From assembly GCF_014633365.1 (NCBI RefSeq), contig NC_068350.1:12935787-12999786 (forward strand): a DNA stretch of 64,000 bases, written 5' to 3'. Source of the stretch: Diospyros lotus (Eukaryota; Streptophyta; Magnoliopsida; Ericales; Ebenaceae). This document shows, in pieces, positions 20,820 to 30,910 of the stretch (position 1 is its first letter; each line of letters starts with the position of its first letter). The notes beneath the pieces are model-generated. The model was given only the letters and a program-made list of their open reading frames with translations. It made no database searches and was not told the DNA's origin. Both the position numbers and the translations under genes were made by a program.

Positions 20820-21743
20820 TCAAACTAATGTTTTTTGTAATGTAACATGAAATGATGCACCTGAATCTAAGATCCATTCATGTATGTTTGACCTAGCAGC
20901 AACATTTATTTTAGTGAAATCAGAATCTAATAGCATGTATACTTCACCAGGATCATATGAGGTTACTGCATTAGCTTCTTTTTTATCCTTACCCTTTTCT
21001 TTATTTTTATTTTTTTCTACATAGCAATCTTTAATAAAATACCCAGTTTTACCACACCCATAACACTTTTTACCCTTCCCTCGATTTTTGGATTTGGATC
21101 TACTTCTACTCTTTTTCTTACCACCTCCCTTTTGATTTTTAGATTGAGACCTACCTCTTATCATATGGACTTCACCATGTCTTTTCTCATGTTTAAGTTC
21201 CATTTCTTTACTTCTTAAGGAATCTATAACAATTTTAGGTGTTAAGGTATCCCTATCATACTTAATGGCATTTTTTACCTCTTTATAGATATCTGGAATA
21301 GCATTTAATAAAATCACAGCCTTATATTCTTCAGATACTATTTCACCACAATTAGCGATATCTTAAACTAATTTGTTGAAGACATCTAAATTGTCATCTA
21401 GATCCTTAGAGGGGTTAATCTTAAAACTGAAAAAATTCTCTAACAAATAGAGTTTATTTGGTGTGGACTTTTTCACATATAATTTTTTTAGTTTTTCCCA
21501 TAACTCTTTAGTTGTGTTAAGTTTTCCTACTTTTCTTAACACTGAATCAGAGAGATGTAAGATTATTGAAGTGTATACCAATTCATCAGCTTCTAGTTTT
21601 TGTTTTTCTTTAGTACCTTCAGGGTATTTACCATCTATGGCCTTAGATACTTTCTGTTGTACTAAAATTCCCTTCATTTTTTGTTGCCAAATAGAAAAGT
21701 CCCCTTTCCCATTGAAAACCCCCAATTCGAAGTGTGTAGTCAT
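20820..21743 (-). pseudogene. Copia-D gag and protease, broken
   Basis: Gag starts at the ATG at 21743-21741 (MTTHFELGVFNGKGDF). The UBN2 core runs to about 21363, where a stop interrupts. The frame resumes at 21317 with LLNAIPDIYKEVKNAIKYDR, a basic Arg/Ser/Lys linker and a zinc knuckle CYGCGKTGYFIKDC whose histidine is tyrosine. The protease begins with WILDSGASFHVT, an intact aspartyl-protease active-site motif, near 20850. Gag resembles the Copia-B Gag in both the opening FxGxGxFSxWQxKMK block and the core. Confidence 0.85.
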
Positions 21744-22400
21744 ATTCACTAAGTATATGAATTTCACACAGAATATGCAGCCCAATTAAATTAATGCAAA
21801 CACAGTTTTAAAGATTTAATTCAGGCAACAGATTCACAAAAGGATAACAAATAGAGTCGGAACAGGACTAAACAGGGTAGAGAAAACTTATTTACAAAGT
21901 AAATAGTATTCTAAACCTGTTTTGCACATAGCCAAATAACTGATATCACACACAGCAGATTATCAGGATGCACTTAGCAAAGTATATATCGGCAAAAAAC
22001 AAAAAAAAAAAATTAGAGAACAGTAAATGTAGGACAAACAAATCAAAACAAGCTGATACAAAGTTTACCGAGCTAGATCTCAAGAGTGAGATTTAGACTG
22101 AAGTTGGGTCGGATCTCACAGACCTGCTAGCCTCCACGCGTCAAAGTCTACCAACTACACTCGCCGTCACAGGCCGGAGAGTAAACTGGCACGTGCCGAT
22201 CAGGGAGAAGCTACTCGGACGAACAATCACGGATCTGGGGTTGGTTTGCCCCGAATCACTCACTACACAAAGCAATAAGAGTTAAAGGATTCGGGTTCCA
22301 ACGTAAACCCTAGAACCATTTACCGTGTAAATCGATCGAGAAAACCAGAGGGGTTTTTTCGATTAGGTTTTGATTTTGCACAACCCAGGAGCCACACGAG

Positions 22401-22412
22401 GCTTTGATACCA
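22401..22412 (-). other. Copia-D primer-binding site
   Basis: The plus strand reads gctttgatacca, the tRNA-Met site with one C-to-T change, two bases inside the 5' LTR at 22415. Confidence 0.85.
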
Positions 22413-22414
22413 TT

Positions 22415-23260
22415 TGTTGTGGAAGAGAACTTACCAAAATAGAAGGATTAGAGAAAAATATATGTAAAACCAAAATAGATATCGAAACTAACAAGATCAC
22501 AAAAGAGTAAACAAGAAGACTCCCTATAAAAGATCTCGTCAAGGCTCAGATTTGGATCTGTCCAGTGTGTACCACCCAGGTAACTCCAAAAAATAGGGAC
22601 ACCAAGCCTCACAGAAGCACACAAGAAACAAGCCACGAAAACCCCCAAATCGGAGCCCAAAACCCTCTCGGCCAGAACACCAAAACTTCTCCCCAAAACC
22701 ACTCAGGTTACGTTCGCAGCAAGATCCACCAAGGAACAAGAACGACCACAAAGATATGGGGCGAAGAGCAGTACAAGAAAGCTTACCTCAAAAGGATCTG
22801 CCGAACCAAATAAATAAAGGCTACTCACCGATCGACCAAGTGCTTCCAAAGGAAAGGAAGACCAACTGCCACGAGAAGGAGATCTGACAGAAAAGGGAAG
22901 AACCAGCTCACGAAGATCGGCCATCAAAAGGAAAATATTGGGAGAGCAAAGAGAGGAGAGAGAGAGAGTTCGGCCGTTAAATGAGGGTAAAGAAGGCATA
23001 AAATGGGCCTTATATATGACGGTGTTAAGGCACGGTTGATGGGCCATTTGGCTTGGGCTTGGGCTTCCTTAAGCCTTGAGCAAATGGGCTCAGCTCATTT
23101 CTCCTCCAAAGACTTAATTAAGGGCTTATGACCCAACTTTTTAATGGGCTGCCAATAGGTGGTATATTTGGACGGTACTTCAATTCCGGGCTGAAGCCTA
23201 TGAAGATAAACCCAAATATTCGTCATAGCCTTGGACCTCATTGGGAAACAAAAAACAATA
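22415..23260 (-). repeat. Copia-D 5' LTR
   Basis: 846 bp, equal in length to the partner at 16806-17651. It ends caata where the partner ends caaca. Confidence 0.9.
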
Positions 23261-24330
23261 ACAACCCCAAAGGATGTGTCAACTTACATTGCTAGCATAA
23301 CGATCTAATTGGAAGTGACAAATCAAATCAAGCAAGCCCTAGAGAAGACTGAAGAAATAGGTGGAGAAACAAGAGCAAGTAAAGAAACCTAGCTTCAAAA
23401 TATAGGATAAGGATCTTCGATTCTAAGGGAGAATATATGTACCCAAAGTACGGGATCTAAGGTAGAGATGATAATGGATGAAGCCCATTAAGCTTGATAT
23501 ACAATCCACCCCTAAGCCACAAAAATGTATCAAGATCACAAAGAAATGTATTGGTGGTTTGACAAGAAGAAATTAAAGCATTGCACAGTGTGTAGTCCAA
23601 TGTGATATTTGCTAAAGGCTAAAAATTGAATAGCAAAAACCTATTGAAAGATTTAGCTTTTGGGAATCTTTAAGTGAAAATGAGAACACTTCATAATGGA
23701 CTTTGTATTAGGTTTGCCCAAGAACCCTACCGAAAACAACACAGTTTGACTTATCATGGACTGACAGACAAAATTAGCTCAACTCCTACCCATTTGGGTC
23801 AGGCAACCCATCCATAAAGTAGGTCAGTAATATCTCAAGGACATTGTTAAGAGTCCACGTGACCCTAGTAAGCATCGTATCTAATAAAAACCGAAGGTTC
23901 ACGTCAAGTATTTTGGAAAGATTACAAGAATGTTTGGGAACTCAACTTCGAGTCAGCACAACATATCACCCATAGACTTATGGACAATCCAAGAGAACCA
24001 TATAAACCATCGAGCATATAAACCATCGAGAATATACTAAGAGCTTGGGTAATAAATTTTATATATGGAAGATGGAAATTTGTTTCACTTGAGGTAAATC
24101 CTTCTCCTAAATCTTAGGAAAATAGTTTTTGAAGATGAGCCTATTTTCATTAAATTTATCTAAGATTATTATTTCCATATGACATCTAACAAGCAAATCT
24201 AATCTTAAGCAAATGATTATCTCTAAACTACTATAAATAAAAGAGGATCTTTCATTTGGAATAAGCATTATCAATTATATTCTTTAGCTTCCTTGCTATT
24301 TTTACTATTGCTCCACATTTGACTTAAGTG
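23261..24330 (+). pseudogene. Ty3/gypsy integrase fragment, duplicated copy 2 (continuation)
   Basis: This continues the copy broken by Copia-D and matches 15770-16745 almost base for base with scattered differences, including the integrase N-terminal string and the AT-rich segment with gacatctaacaagcaaatct. After about 24290 it runs into tagcttccttgctattttta and acatttgacttaagtgttga, which resemble the R/U5 end of gypsy LTRs. Copy 2 therefore keeps the native right flank and copy 1 ends at the duplication joint. Confidence 0.75.
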
Positions 24331-24607
24331 TTGAAGTAGCTTTTGCAACAAATCTAGATAGTCTTTATGATCTTTGTTTTGTAGGTTTGTTATCCTAAGT
24401 TTTACCCATAGGTCGAGCCAACTATCGTACTCGCCAAACAAATATATTAATGATCACTTTTTTGCATCATCGTCTAATGACAAAACCTTTATTGTCATTA
24501 AAGTAACTTTATTTATGACAAATATTATAATAACCAAGTGCTATCTTTTCGTTTTGACTTTCATAAAAAATTAGTTTAATAACAAATATAATTGTCACAA
24601 AGAGTAA

Positions 24608-25731
24608 CACTACAAAAAAATTAATTTTTTACGGTAGTTTTTTTATGACGGTTTTAAAAATAGCTACAAAACATGTTATTTAACGTTTTTTGCGGTAATT
24701 TTTTTAACATTTTGCGGCGATTTTATAAAATCGTTGCAAATTTTAAAAATAATTTAATAATTAAATTATAAAATTAAATTTTGTGGCAATTTTTGAGAAA
24801 CAGTCTTAAAATTTAAAAAAATAAATTAAATTAATATTTGTGGTGGTTTTAAAAACTGTCGCTAAATGCATTTAAAAATTAAATTTTGTGACGATTTTTG
24901 TAAAATCGTCACAAAATTTTAAAAATAATTTAATAATTAAAAAATTAAAATTAAAATTAAAAATTGCGACTATTTTTGTAAAATTGTCACAAAATATAGA
25001 AAATAATTTAAAAATTAAAAAATAAAATTAAAAATATATAGATTTTTAATAATTTATAAAAATAATTTTTAAAAAAATATGTTAACTCTTCTATTTTATT
25101 TTTTAATTAATTAATTTTATTTTAATTAATTTATTTTTAATTCATTCCATTATTTTTTAAAAAGATATATTTTTAATGTAATCAATTAATTTATTTTTAA
25201 TTTATATTAAAAAAATATAAAATGTACTTCTAAAAAATAGTGGTTAGATTAGTATATATAATTAATATGTGTGGGTATATAACAAGGATGGTTCACAGAT
25301 CAGATGGCTTCACGCTCGCACGAGTGTACGGGAAGTCTCGGGTTCGAAACAGAGGAAGGGGAGAAGGCGCTGGAATTAAATTTCTATCATTGCCACATGG
25401 CGCGGTGGGGGAGGAAGGGCTAGGGGCACGCGCGCGGCAAACAAACAACCACTGAAATTTCAAAAATCACTACTAAATATTTTAGAAATCATTGCTAAAT
25501 CTATTATTTTTAAATTTTAGCAAAACCACAGCTAAATCTATTATTTTGCGGCAATTTTCAAACCGTTGCAAAAAAAATGTAATTTGCGATGGTTACTCCA
25601 ACGATTGCTAAAAATCATCTGTAAATGCTCCACAACGGTTATTTTAGCGACTGTTTTAAAATTCTTTACAGCGGCTAAAACTGCCACTAAATACAAAAAA
25701 AAAATCGCTAAATGTCGATTTTTTTATAGTG
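24608..25731. mobile_element. Non-autonomous CACTA (EnSpm) element 1
   Basis: A 1,124-bp element starting cactacaaaaaaatta and ending ttttttatagtg, with a 3-bp target duplication taa (24605-24607, 25732-25734). Subterminal repeats of a gcgacgattttataaaatcg type recur near both ends, as expected for transposase-binding arrays of CACTA elements. No transposase is encoded. The interior carries a tRNA-like block and a GC-rich block also found in the CACTA element at 45883-46869. Confidence 0.9.
25286..25445 (+). repeat. tRNA/SINE-like module inside CACTA element 1
   Basis: An A-box-like cagatggcttcacgctcgc stretch is followed about 40 bp later by the B-box-like cgggttcgaaac (25339-25350). A GC-rich part then contains ccacatggcgcg and acgcgcgcgg. 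The order matches 46549-46705 in the other CACTA element. Confidence 0.6.
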
Positions 25732-25734
25732 TAA

Positions 25735-27111
25735 TATGCACGTACTTTTTTTAAAATGTCATAAAATTTACATATAATAAAGGAAGAGTAAACCACCAAT
25801 AACCAAATTTAACATGTTAAACCTGCTAGCTTTAACATATCATATCCGGTTTATCTTTGAAATACAAAAACAAAATTTGCGCCTGCATACTATCAAATTA
25901 AAAAAAATATTAAAAATCCCATAAAACAGCACAAACTTTTACAATGATATATATTCAAACATAATAATAATAATAATCAATCGTCTTTTTAATGTATAAT
26001 CTTACTATTAAATTATAATTTACTCATAGATGATAGCATTAGTGCATTAGAGATCTAGAATTCAAATTTGGTTTACTTTTTATTCTTCGGACGAGTACTG
26101 ATACATTTCTCTGGACAAGAGTCACAGACCATACAGGTACACATGTACTATGATCAATAATGGGTTGGAGAAGTAAAGCCCAGATGGGTGTATTGGATTT
26201 CTGTTGTAATTGGGTCCATTGATTGCTGTACAGGCCTTGTTATGTATGAGTGTTTTTTTTTTTTAAATTAATTTTGTTTTCTCAACCTTTAAAGCTAATA
26301 TCGAGTTCTGTCAGTAAAAAATTAAAATTTATATAGTTAATTCTACATGATTAAGGTTTAAGATTACTGTTATTATTGTTGTATAGTTGTCCCGTGTTCA
26401 AGCCTTTAGGTAGTGTTTGTTAATCAAGATATAAGGTGAAAAATATCAGATATGAAAAGTATTTCGGATATTTATTATTTTCAATGTGTTTGTTAAACTT
26501 ATTTGATGACTTTTAAAAAAGAAGTTACGTGACTTCTTATCTTAGTTTTTTCAAATGTACTTATTTCTCCCTCGTCCCCCACAAAATAAGCATATATTGG
26601 TCCTTATAAATAATAATAAAAAAAATAATATTTAATCTTTTAGTGCATTTCAAAAAATTTAACAAACAGTTTGATAAAAAATTTATAATACTTTTTAATC
26701 TTATCTTGAGCATTTCATATATCGGTTCGGAAAGTATTATGACCTTATCTTGAAACTCTTTTATTTTGTTTATTTTAACAAATACTATTTGAGTAGAGAA
26801 AAAAGTTTACAAATACAAATATGTATCTCTTTAATTAAGAATGTGTTTGGCATTTAATTATGGAAATTATGTATAAAAATTTTATGAATATTATTATCAA
26901 GATTTACAACGAGATAATTATAAAGTCAATTGACCTCTAAAAGTTACGTCGTTAATACAAATTCATATGAAAGAAGATGTAATAAAATTTTACGTCGGCA
27001 CAGCCCTCTAACGAAATAATGATGAAATAAAGTTATTAACACTATCTTTATATTAAAAACAAGTGCACGAACATATAATTAATATTGTGAAACAAAGGGG
27101 ACTAAGAACTT
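25735..27111. other. Intergenic, with a probable hAT-like MITE at about 26412-26795
   Basis: No gene. Within it, gtagtgtttgttaatcaaga on the left and ttaacaaatactatt on the right form imperfect inverted ends, and an aagataaggt-like string occurs inside both. This pattern is common in hAT-derived MITEs. The flanking 8-mers do not match well, so its edges are uncertain. Confidence 0.45.
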
Positions 27112-27336
27112 TTATGAAGAGGTGGGACAGTAAAATGATGAGAGGAGGAATGGGAAGGGTTGGAAATGTGAAGTGGCAAACAAAGAGGTTAACGATGGGG
27201 AGTGGTGTTTGTTTGGAGGGTAGGATGCACTAAGCAAGCAATTGCTTAATTTGCTTCTTCTTCTAATGAATTTGGGATTGGAATTGGAATTGTGGATGTC
27301 TTGTGGGTTTGTTAGTGTCTGCCACAATCTCTCCAT
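27112..27336 (-). CDS. Hypothetical 74-codon open frame
   Basis: A minus-strand frame starting MERLWQTLTNPQDIHNSNSN and rich in Ser, Pro, Asn and Phe. I do not recognise it. The composition (Ser-rich, few acidic residues) would suit an organelle-targeting N-terminus or a short remnant of a host gene. There is no downstream exon I can identify and no homologous repeat elsewhere in the window. It may be chance. Confidence 0.2.
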   Translation of the reverse strand: MERLWQTLTNPQDIHNSNSNPKFIRRRSKLSNCLLSASYPPNKHHSPSLTSLFATSHFQPFPFLLSSFYCPTSS

Positions 27337-28383
27337 TCCATTCGTGCGCGAAGACAGCCCAAAACAATCCTGTTCTTTTCAGTGAAGGTGTTGGAATCCC
27401 AGGTTTTATGTACAAGGGTAAAAATGTAATTTAAAATAAATGTGCAAAAGAGAATCAGAATATTGCGCGACCTAATCATGTTTTGACGGAATCAACATTA
27501 TGCAATTGAGCAGCCTCTTGTTTAGACTGACGTCCTTTGATCAAAATGGAATGGTTTTTCTTTTTCTTTTTTATTTTATTATTCCAAATGCTTTCCCTTT
27601 AGCTATGGAATCCCCTAATTCATTCATTAGAGCCACTCCAATTAACACCACGTTTCAAATTAACAGAAAGGAAACGGATCATCATTGCTTTCTTAAGAAT
27701 AATTAATTAATTAATCTCACCATCATTGTTTGCTGGTAGATAACAGCTACCCTATTTATGGGTTAAAACCACTTCGGAGACTCCTAGGTTTAGGCTTTAT
27801 GAATTTGCTAGCGATTTTGACCAAAAAAAAAACACGTTTCATATGTTTTCGTGAATAAATTAAGTAAAAAATCATTTTTGGTAGTGAGATATTTTATTTT
27901 TTCCATACTATTATCAAAAGTATATTTTAAAAACAAAAATTATTAACAAGCAAGATTGCTTGCTCAGCTGGGGGAGCACGTGACGCGCACGAGGGAAGCA
28001 TCTCCGAATGTCTGTCTATTGTCTATGAGCACCTCCACATTTTAAAGTCTGAAGCCCACCTCCAACCTCCGGTAGGGCCTATTTTATCTTCATCGGATTG
28101 TCACCCCAATACCCATTAATTAAATCATAAAGATTTATTTTATGCATCTGAGTCATATCTCAAATTAAAATTTAGAAATATATTTAACAGAATTACATGA
28201 TTACTGATAAATTTAACTTCATCAAGCATGTAATATCATGAGAATTATATTTCCCATATTAATTTTATCTATAGATGTGGTTCTTTAGAGTTGGAAGAAA
28301 TTAATTCTTCTTGGTTGTCCAAAGGGTGTCCTTATCAGTAATTTTGCATATCGCTGGGGGTACATTCGTAAAACTACAAGTTA
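27337..28383. other. Intergenic, nothing assigned
   Basis: No gene. A tRNA-A-box-like ttgctcagctgggggagcac lies at about 27958-27977, followed by a gtgacgcgcacgaggg stretch. No B-box follows, so I do not call a tRNA or SINE. Confidence 0.4.
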
Positions 28384-28507
28384 GACTATTTAATGGCCCC
28401 GGACCCCGGATCCTAGCCTGTTTGAGGTGGATACCTACCCCCCCATCACAGCTGTCTGCCCAAAGGCCAAGTACGAACTCATCAATGATGTGAACGAAGA
28501 GTTTTCA
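28384..28507 (+). pseudogene. Exon-like remnant of unknown origin
   Basis: One plus-strand frame stays open for about 40 codons with balanced, protein-like composition. It contains DPSLFEVDTYPPITAVCPKA followed by a KYELINDVNEEF-like string, then hits T-rich sequence with hydrophobic codons. It has no start codon in frame. GC content is clearly above the surrounding AT-rich DNA. I do not recognise the family. It may be a captured or relic host exon. Confidence 0.35.
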
Positions 28508-28963
28508 GAACCTATCTTTTTGTTTACATACTTTTACGTTTTTTTTATGATTGTTTAGATTTTAAGTTATTTTTATTATATTTTTAAATTTTTATTTTTG
28601 AATCAATTTAATTATTATATTTTAATTTTTTATAAAATAATTTAAATTTTTTATTATTTCGATTGCACTGTTAGACTTATATTTTAAGTAAATTTAATTC
28701 CTGTATTTTTTTTTTCAAGTAACAATTCAAATTTTTGATTATTTTAATTACGCTCTTAAATTTTTATTTTTGAATTAATTTAATCTTTATATTTTGATAT
28801 AAACAAAGTGTAACGTATATTTTGATGTCTCACTTTATCTTTTTCTTTTTAATGCATGAAAGTACATGAATTAAATTATTTTGAAAATACAAGTCTAAGG
28901 ATATAATTAAAATAAAGTTCAGAGTATAAAGGTTAAATTGATTTAAAAATTAGGTTAAATGGT
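28508..28963. other. AT-rich intergenic sequence
   Basis: Low-complexity A/T-rich DNA with recurring aatttttatttttgaat-like phrases. No gene or bounded element seen. Confidence 0.5.
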
Positions 28964-29038
28964 TGTTGACACATATTTTTGTAACACCTCGCATTGAGCG
29001 ATAGGAAGGTCCGGGATAACTTATCTTGATGGGCCTAC

Positions 29039-29107
29039 GCGAACTTCTCAGGGAGGTCACCCATCCTTGGATTGTCTTAGGTCAAACACGCTTAACTTGG
29101 GAGTTCC
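29039..29107 (-). promoter_or_regulatory. 5S rRNA-like internal control region in LTR copy 1
   Basis: The reverse complement reads aagttaagcgtgtttgacc (the 5S A-box is aagttaagcgtgcttgg) followed by ggatgggtgacctccctgag (the 5S C-box is ggatgggtgacctcctggga). Order and spacing match plant 5S rRNA, so the RNA polymerase III internal promoter is largely kept, while the rest of the 5S gene is not. Confidence 0.8.
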
Positions 29108-29497
29108 CTGCCTGCATTCAGCCCACAAGATATCCAGCTGGTGTTATTTCTTTTCTTACTTATTCTCGATATATGCTACTATTCTCTGGGCTCTTAGAGT
29201 ATTGCACACATCGTGTCATAATCATGGGGCCCATAGCTGCGAGTCAGCTCTCAACTCTCGCCCTTCAATGGCTAGGAGCCCCACCGCACTTATGAGCCCC
29301 TCAGTCGCCTCTAGGCGACCTGATGTGGGATTCATGCCTAGGGGCCAATCGCCCCCTGGCCCCTCCAGTGCGAGAGGGTGATGGGCGGTCCCCTCGAAGG
29401 GTTCCCACAGACGACGCTAAATGTTGATACACATTTTTGTAACACCCCGTATCGAGCAATAGGAAGGTTTGGGACAACTTACCCTGATGGGCATATG

Positions 29498-29566
29498 CGA
29501 ACTTCCCGGGGGGGTTATGCATCCTTGGATCGCCCCAAGTTAAGCATGCTTAACTTCGAAGTTTCT
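29498..29566 (-). promoter_or_regulatory. 5S rRNA-like internal control region in LTR copy 2, more decayed
   Basis: The reverse complement keeps cttcgaagttaagcatgctt (A-box close to 5S), but the C-box is damaged (ccaaggatgcataacccccc). Copy 1 has the better C-box and copy 2 the better A-box. Confidence 0.75.
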
Positions 29567-29679
29567 TGCCTGCATTCAGCCTAAAAGGTATCCAGCTAGT
29601 ATTGTTTCATTTCTTACTTATTCTTGATATATACTACCATTCTCTGTATTCTTGGAGTATTACACACATCGTGTCATCA

Positions 29680-30105
29680 TCATGGGGCCCATAGCTGCCG
29701 GTCAGCTCTCAGCTCTAGCCCTTCAACAGCCAGGAGCCCCACCGCACTTATGAGCCCCTTAGTCGCCCTCTGGGCGACCTGATGTGGGATCATGCCTAGG
29801 GGCCAATTAGCTCCTTGGCCCCCTTGGCGAAACTCCCGACTGCAACTCCCCACCTTAGGAAATTTGGCTTTGGAGGGGAATTTTCTAAAAACCTCATGCC
29901 TCATCCGTCCTTCTGTAACCTGCTCCTGGGTCTCCAGATCGGCGTTGGAAGAAGTCACGTCAACGACCTCCTTAGATCGCGAGCTCGTCTCCTCAAGGTG
30001 CTGTATCTCCATCACGAGACAATCTTCGGAGGTCGAGGTATTGTCTTCCCTTATAATATGGTTGCAGCCCTTCTGGCCTGAGTTCTCTCGAATAGGATCA
30101 GACAT
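29680..30105 (-). CDS. Antisense open frame near the 3' end of a truncated Tat element, unknown function
   Basis: A 141-codon minus-strand frame starting MSDPIRENSGQKGCNHIIRE. The first 95 or so codons (30105 to about 29820) are acidic and Ser/Thr-rich, like a disordered or coiled protein. The last part runs into the 5S-LTR element and is not original. It lies upstream of an LTR (30911-31700) whose transcription is in the plus direction, so relative to its element it is antisense. This is the position of the extra antisense frames known from Tat-type gypsy elements and of the one at 38260-39028 here. A TATA box in the right orientation is at 30629-30636. Protein family not recognised. Confidence 0.4.
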   Translation of the reverse strand: MSDPIRENSGQKGCNHIIREDNTSTSEDCLVMEIQHLEETSSRSKEVVDVTSSNADLETQEQVTEGRMRHEVFRKFPSKAKFPKVGSCSREFRQGGQGANWPLGMIPHQVAQRATKGLISAVGLLAVEGLELRADRQLWAP

Positions 30106-30628
30106 CTACAAGGAGAAAGAAAGGAAAGTCAGGTTGCAGATCGCGAACCAGACCCCGAAGAACTGAAAAAACCCTAAAAGTACTCCCTATATCGTAAGCC
30201 ACGTGTTTTGCAGCAAGGTGTCGCCTAAGGCGGGGGGGCTGCAACTACGAGCCCAGTATTCCATGGAAAACTAATCCTAAGGTCATTGTACCTGAGGGCT
30301 CGGTAAATACCTAACCGACGGATTCAAGTCGATCCCCCAGAAAACAGAAACGTCACCGACAAAATCAGGAAGACCAGAAGAACCATTGACGGCTAACCGA
30401 CGATGAATGATCTGCACAAAAGAAAAGATAAAAGTCGTAAGGAGCTTACCAATCACTGAGCCTATCGTAGGAATGAGAGCTTGAAGCAAGCCCCGGACGG
30501 AGATGGTCGGCGCCTGAACGATTGTGGACGAGAGAGCCTAGTAGCAATGGAAGTCTCGAGAGAAGAAGGTAAAAGCAAGAAAAGATTTCAAAATAGCATG
30601 AAAGAGGGAGAAGGGTAACACCTTCCAC

Positions 30629-30636
30629 TATTTATA
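30629..30636 (-). promoter_or_regulatory. TATA box for the antisense transcription unit
   Basis: The minus strand reads gtataaatagtggaagg. It is about 525 bp upstream of the antisense ATG at 30105, leaving room for a leader and possibly an intron. The sequence upstream on the minus strand (30660-30900) is of mixed composition, unlike LTR sequence. Confidence 0.4.
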
Positions 30637-30910
30637 CTTTCAGCCTGTTCAATCCTAGCTGTCGGATCAAAACGGCTTATGGAGTACTCCATATCAGTCA
30701 CCCGCACGACAGCCTATGGGTCCCACATGTGTCATCATGCGCAGCAGTGGAGAAACGTGCGCATTAAATGCGCCGCAGACAAGACGTGCTGCATGAAACG
30801 GTGTGATTTGAAGCGACTGGGCAGAAAGCTAAAATGTGCATTAACAGCCGGAATAGCTGACATGCGTCAACTCACAGTCCAAAGATCACACTGCTAGCTA
30901 GGGGGCCTAA

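Larger units (their letters stand above)
16806..23260 (-). mobile_element. Copia-D, full-length Ty1/copia retrotransposon, decayed
   Basis: A 6,455-bp element with two 846-bp LTRs (16806-17651 and 22415-23260) and a perfect 5-bp target duplication acaac (16801-16805, 23261-23265). LTRs start tgttgcgg/tgttgtgg and end caaca/caata. About 40 differences are visible by eye, mostly transitions. The order on the minus strand is gag, protease, integrase, reverse transcriptase, RNase H, which is copia order. Every domain is present but split by stops and frameshifts, so it is not autonomous now. The primer site is at 22401-22412 with one change. Confidence 0.95.
28964..29820 (-). mobile_element. Cassandra-like TRIM with 5S rRNA-derived LTRs, tandem form
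   Basis: Two copies of a 458-bp unit in direct repeat. LTR copy 1 is 28964-29210 and LTR copy 2 is 29422-29668, each about 247 bp, starting tgttga(c/t)aca and ending tattgcacaca/tattacacaca. Between them is a 211-bp interior, repeated again after copy 2 (29669 to about 29820) and then broken. The reverse complement of each LTR contains 5S rRNA promoter blocks. After the right LTR (minus direction) the interior begins tttagcgtcgtctgtggg, which looks like a primer-site region. There is no coding capacity. The LTR-interior-LTR-interior order points to a multimer formed by recombination. Confidence 0.75.

Noticed and set aside
25286..25352. Possible functional tRNA gene
   Set aside because: B-box present, but no acceptor stem or anticodon arm that pairs; better read as a SINE-like relic inside a CACTA element.
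27955..28005. Possible tRNA gene or SINE head (ttgctcagctgggggagcac)
   Set aside because: There is an A-box-like sequence only, with no B-box and no tRNA fold that I can draw.
28964..29566. Possible 5S rRNA genes
   Set aside because: Only the internal control region matches 5S; the 5' and 3' thirds of the gene do not, and the copies sit in LTR-like direct repeats.
29026..29584. Several overlapping open frames in the 5S-LTR repeats
   Set aside because: They fall in both copies of a non-coding LTR, shift between copies and have no protein signature.
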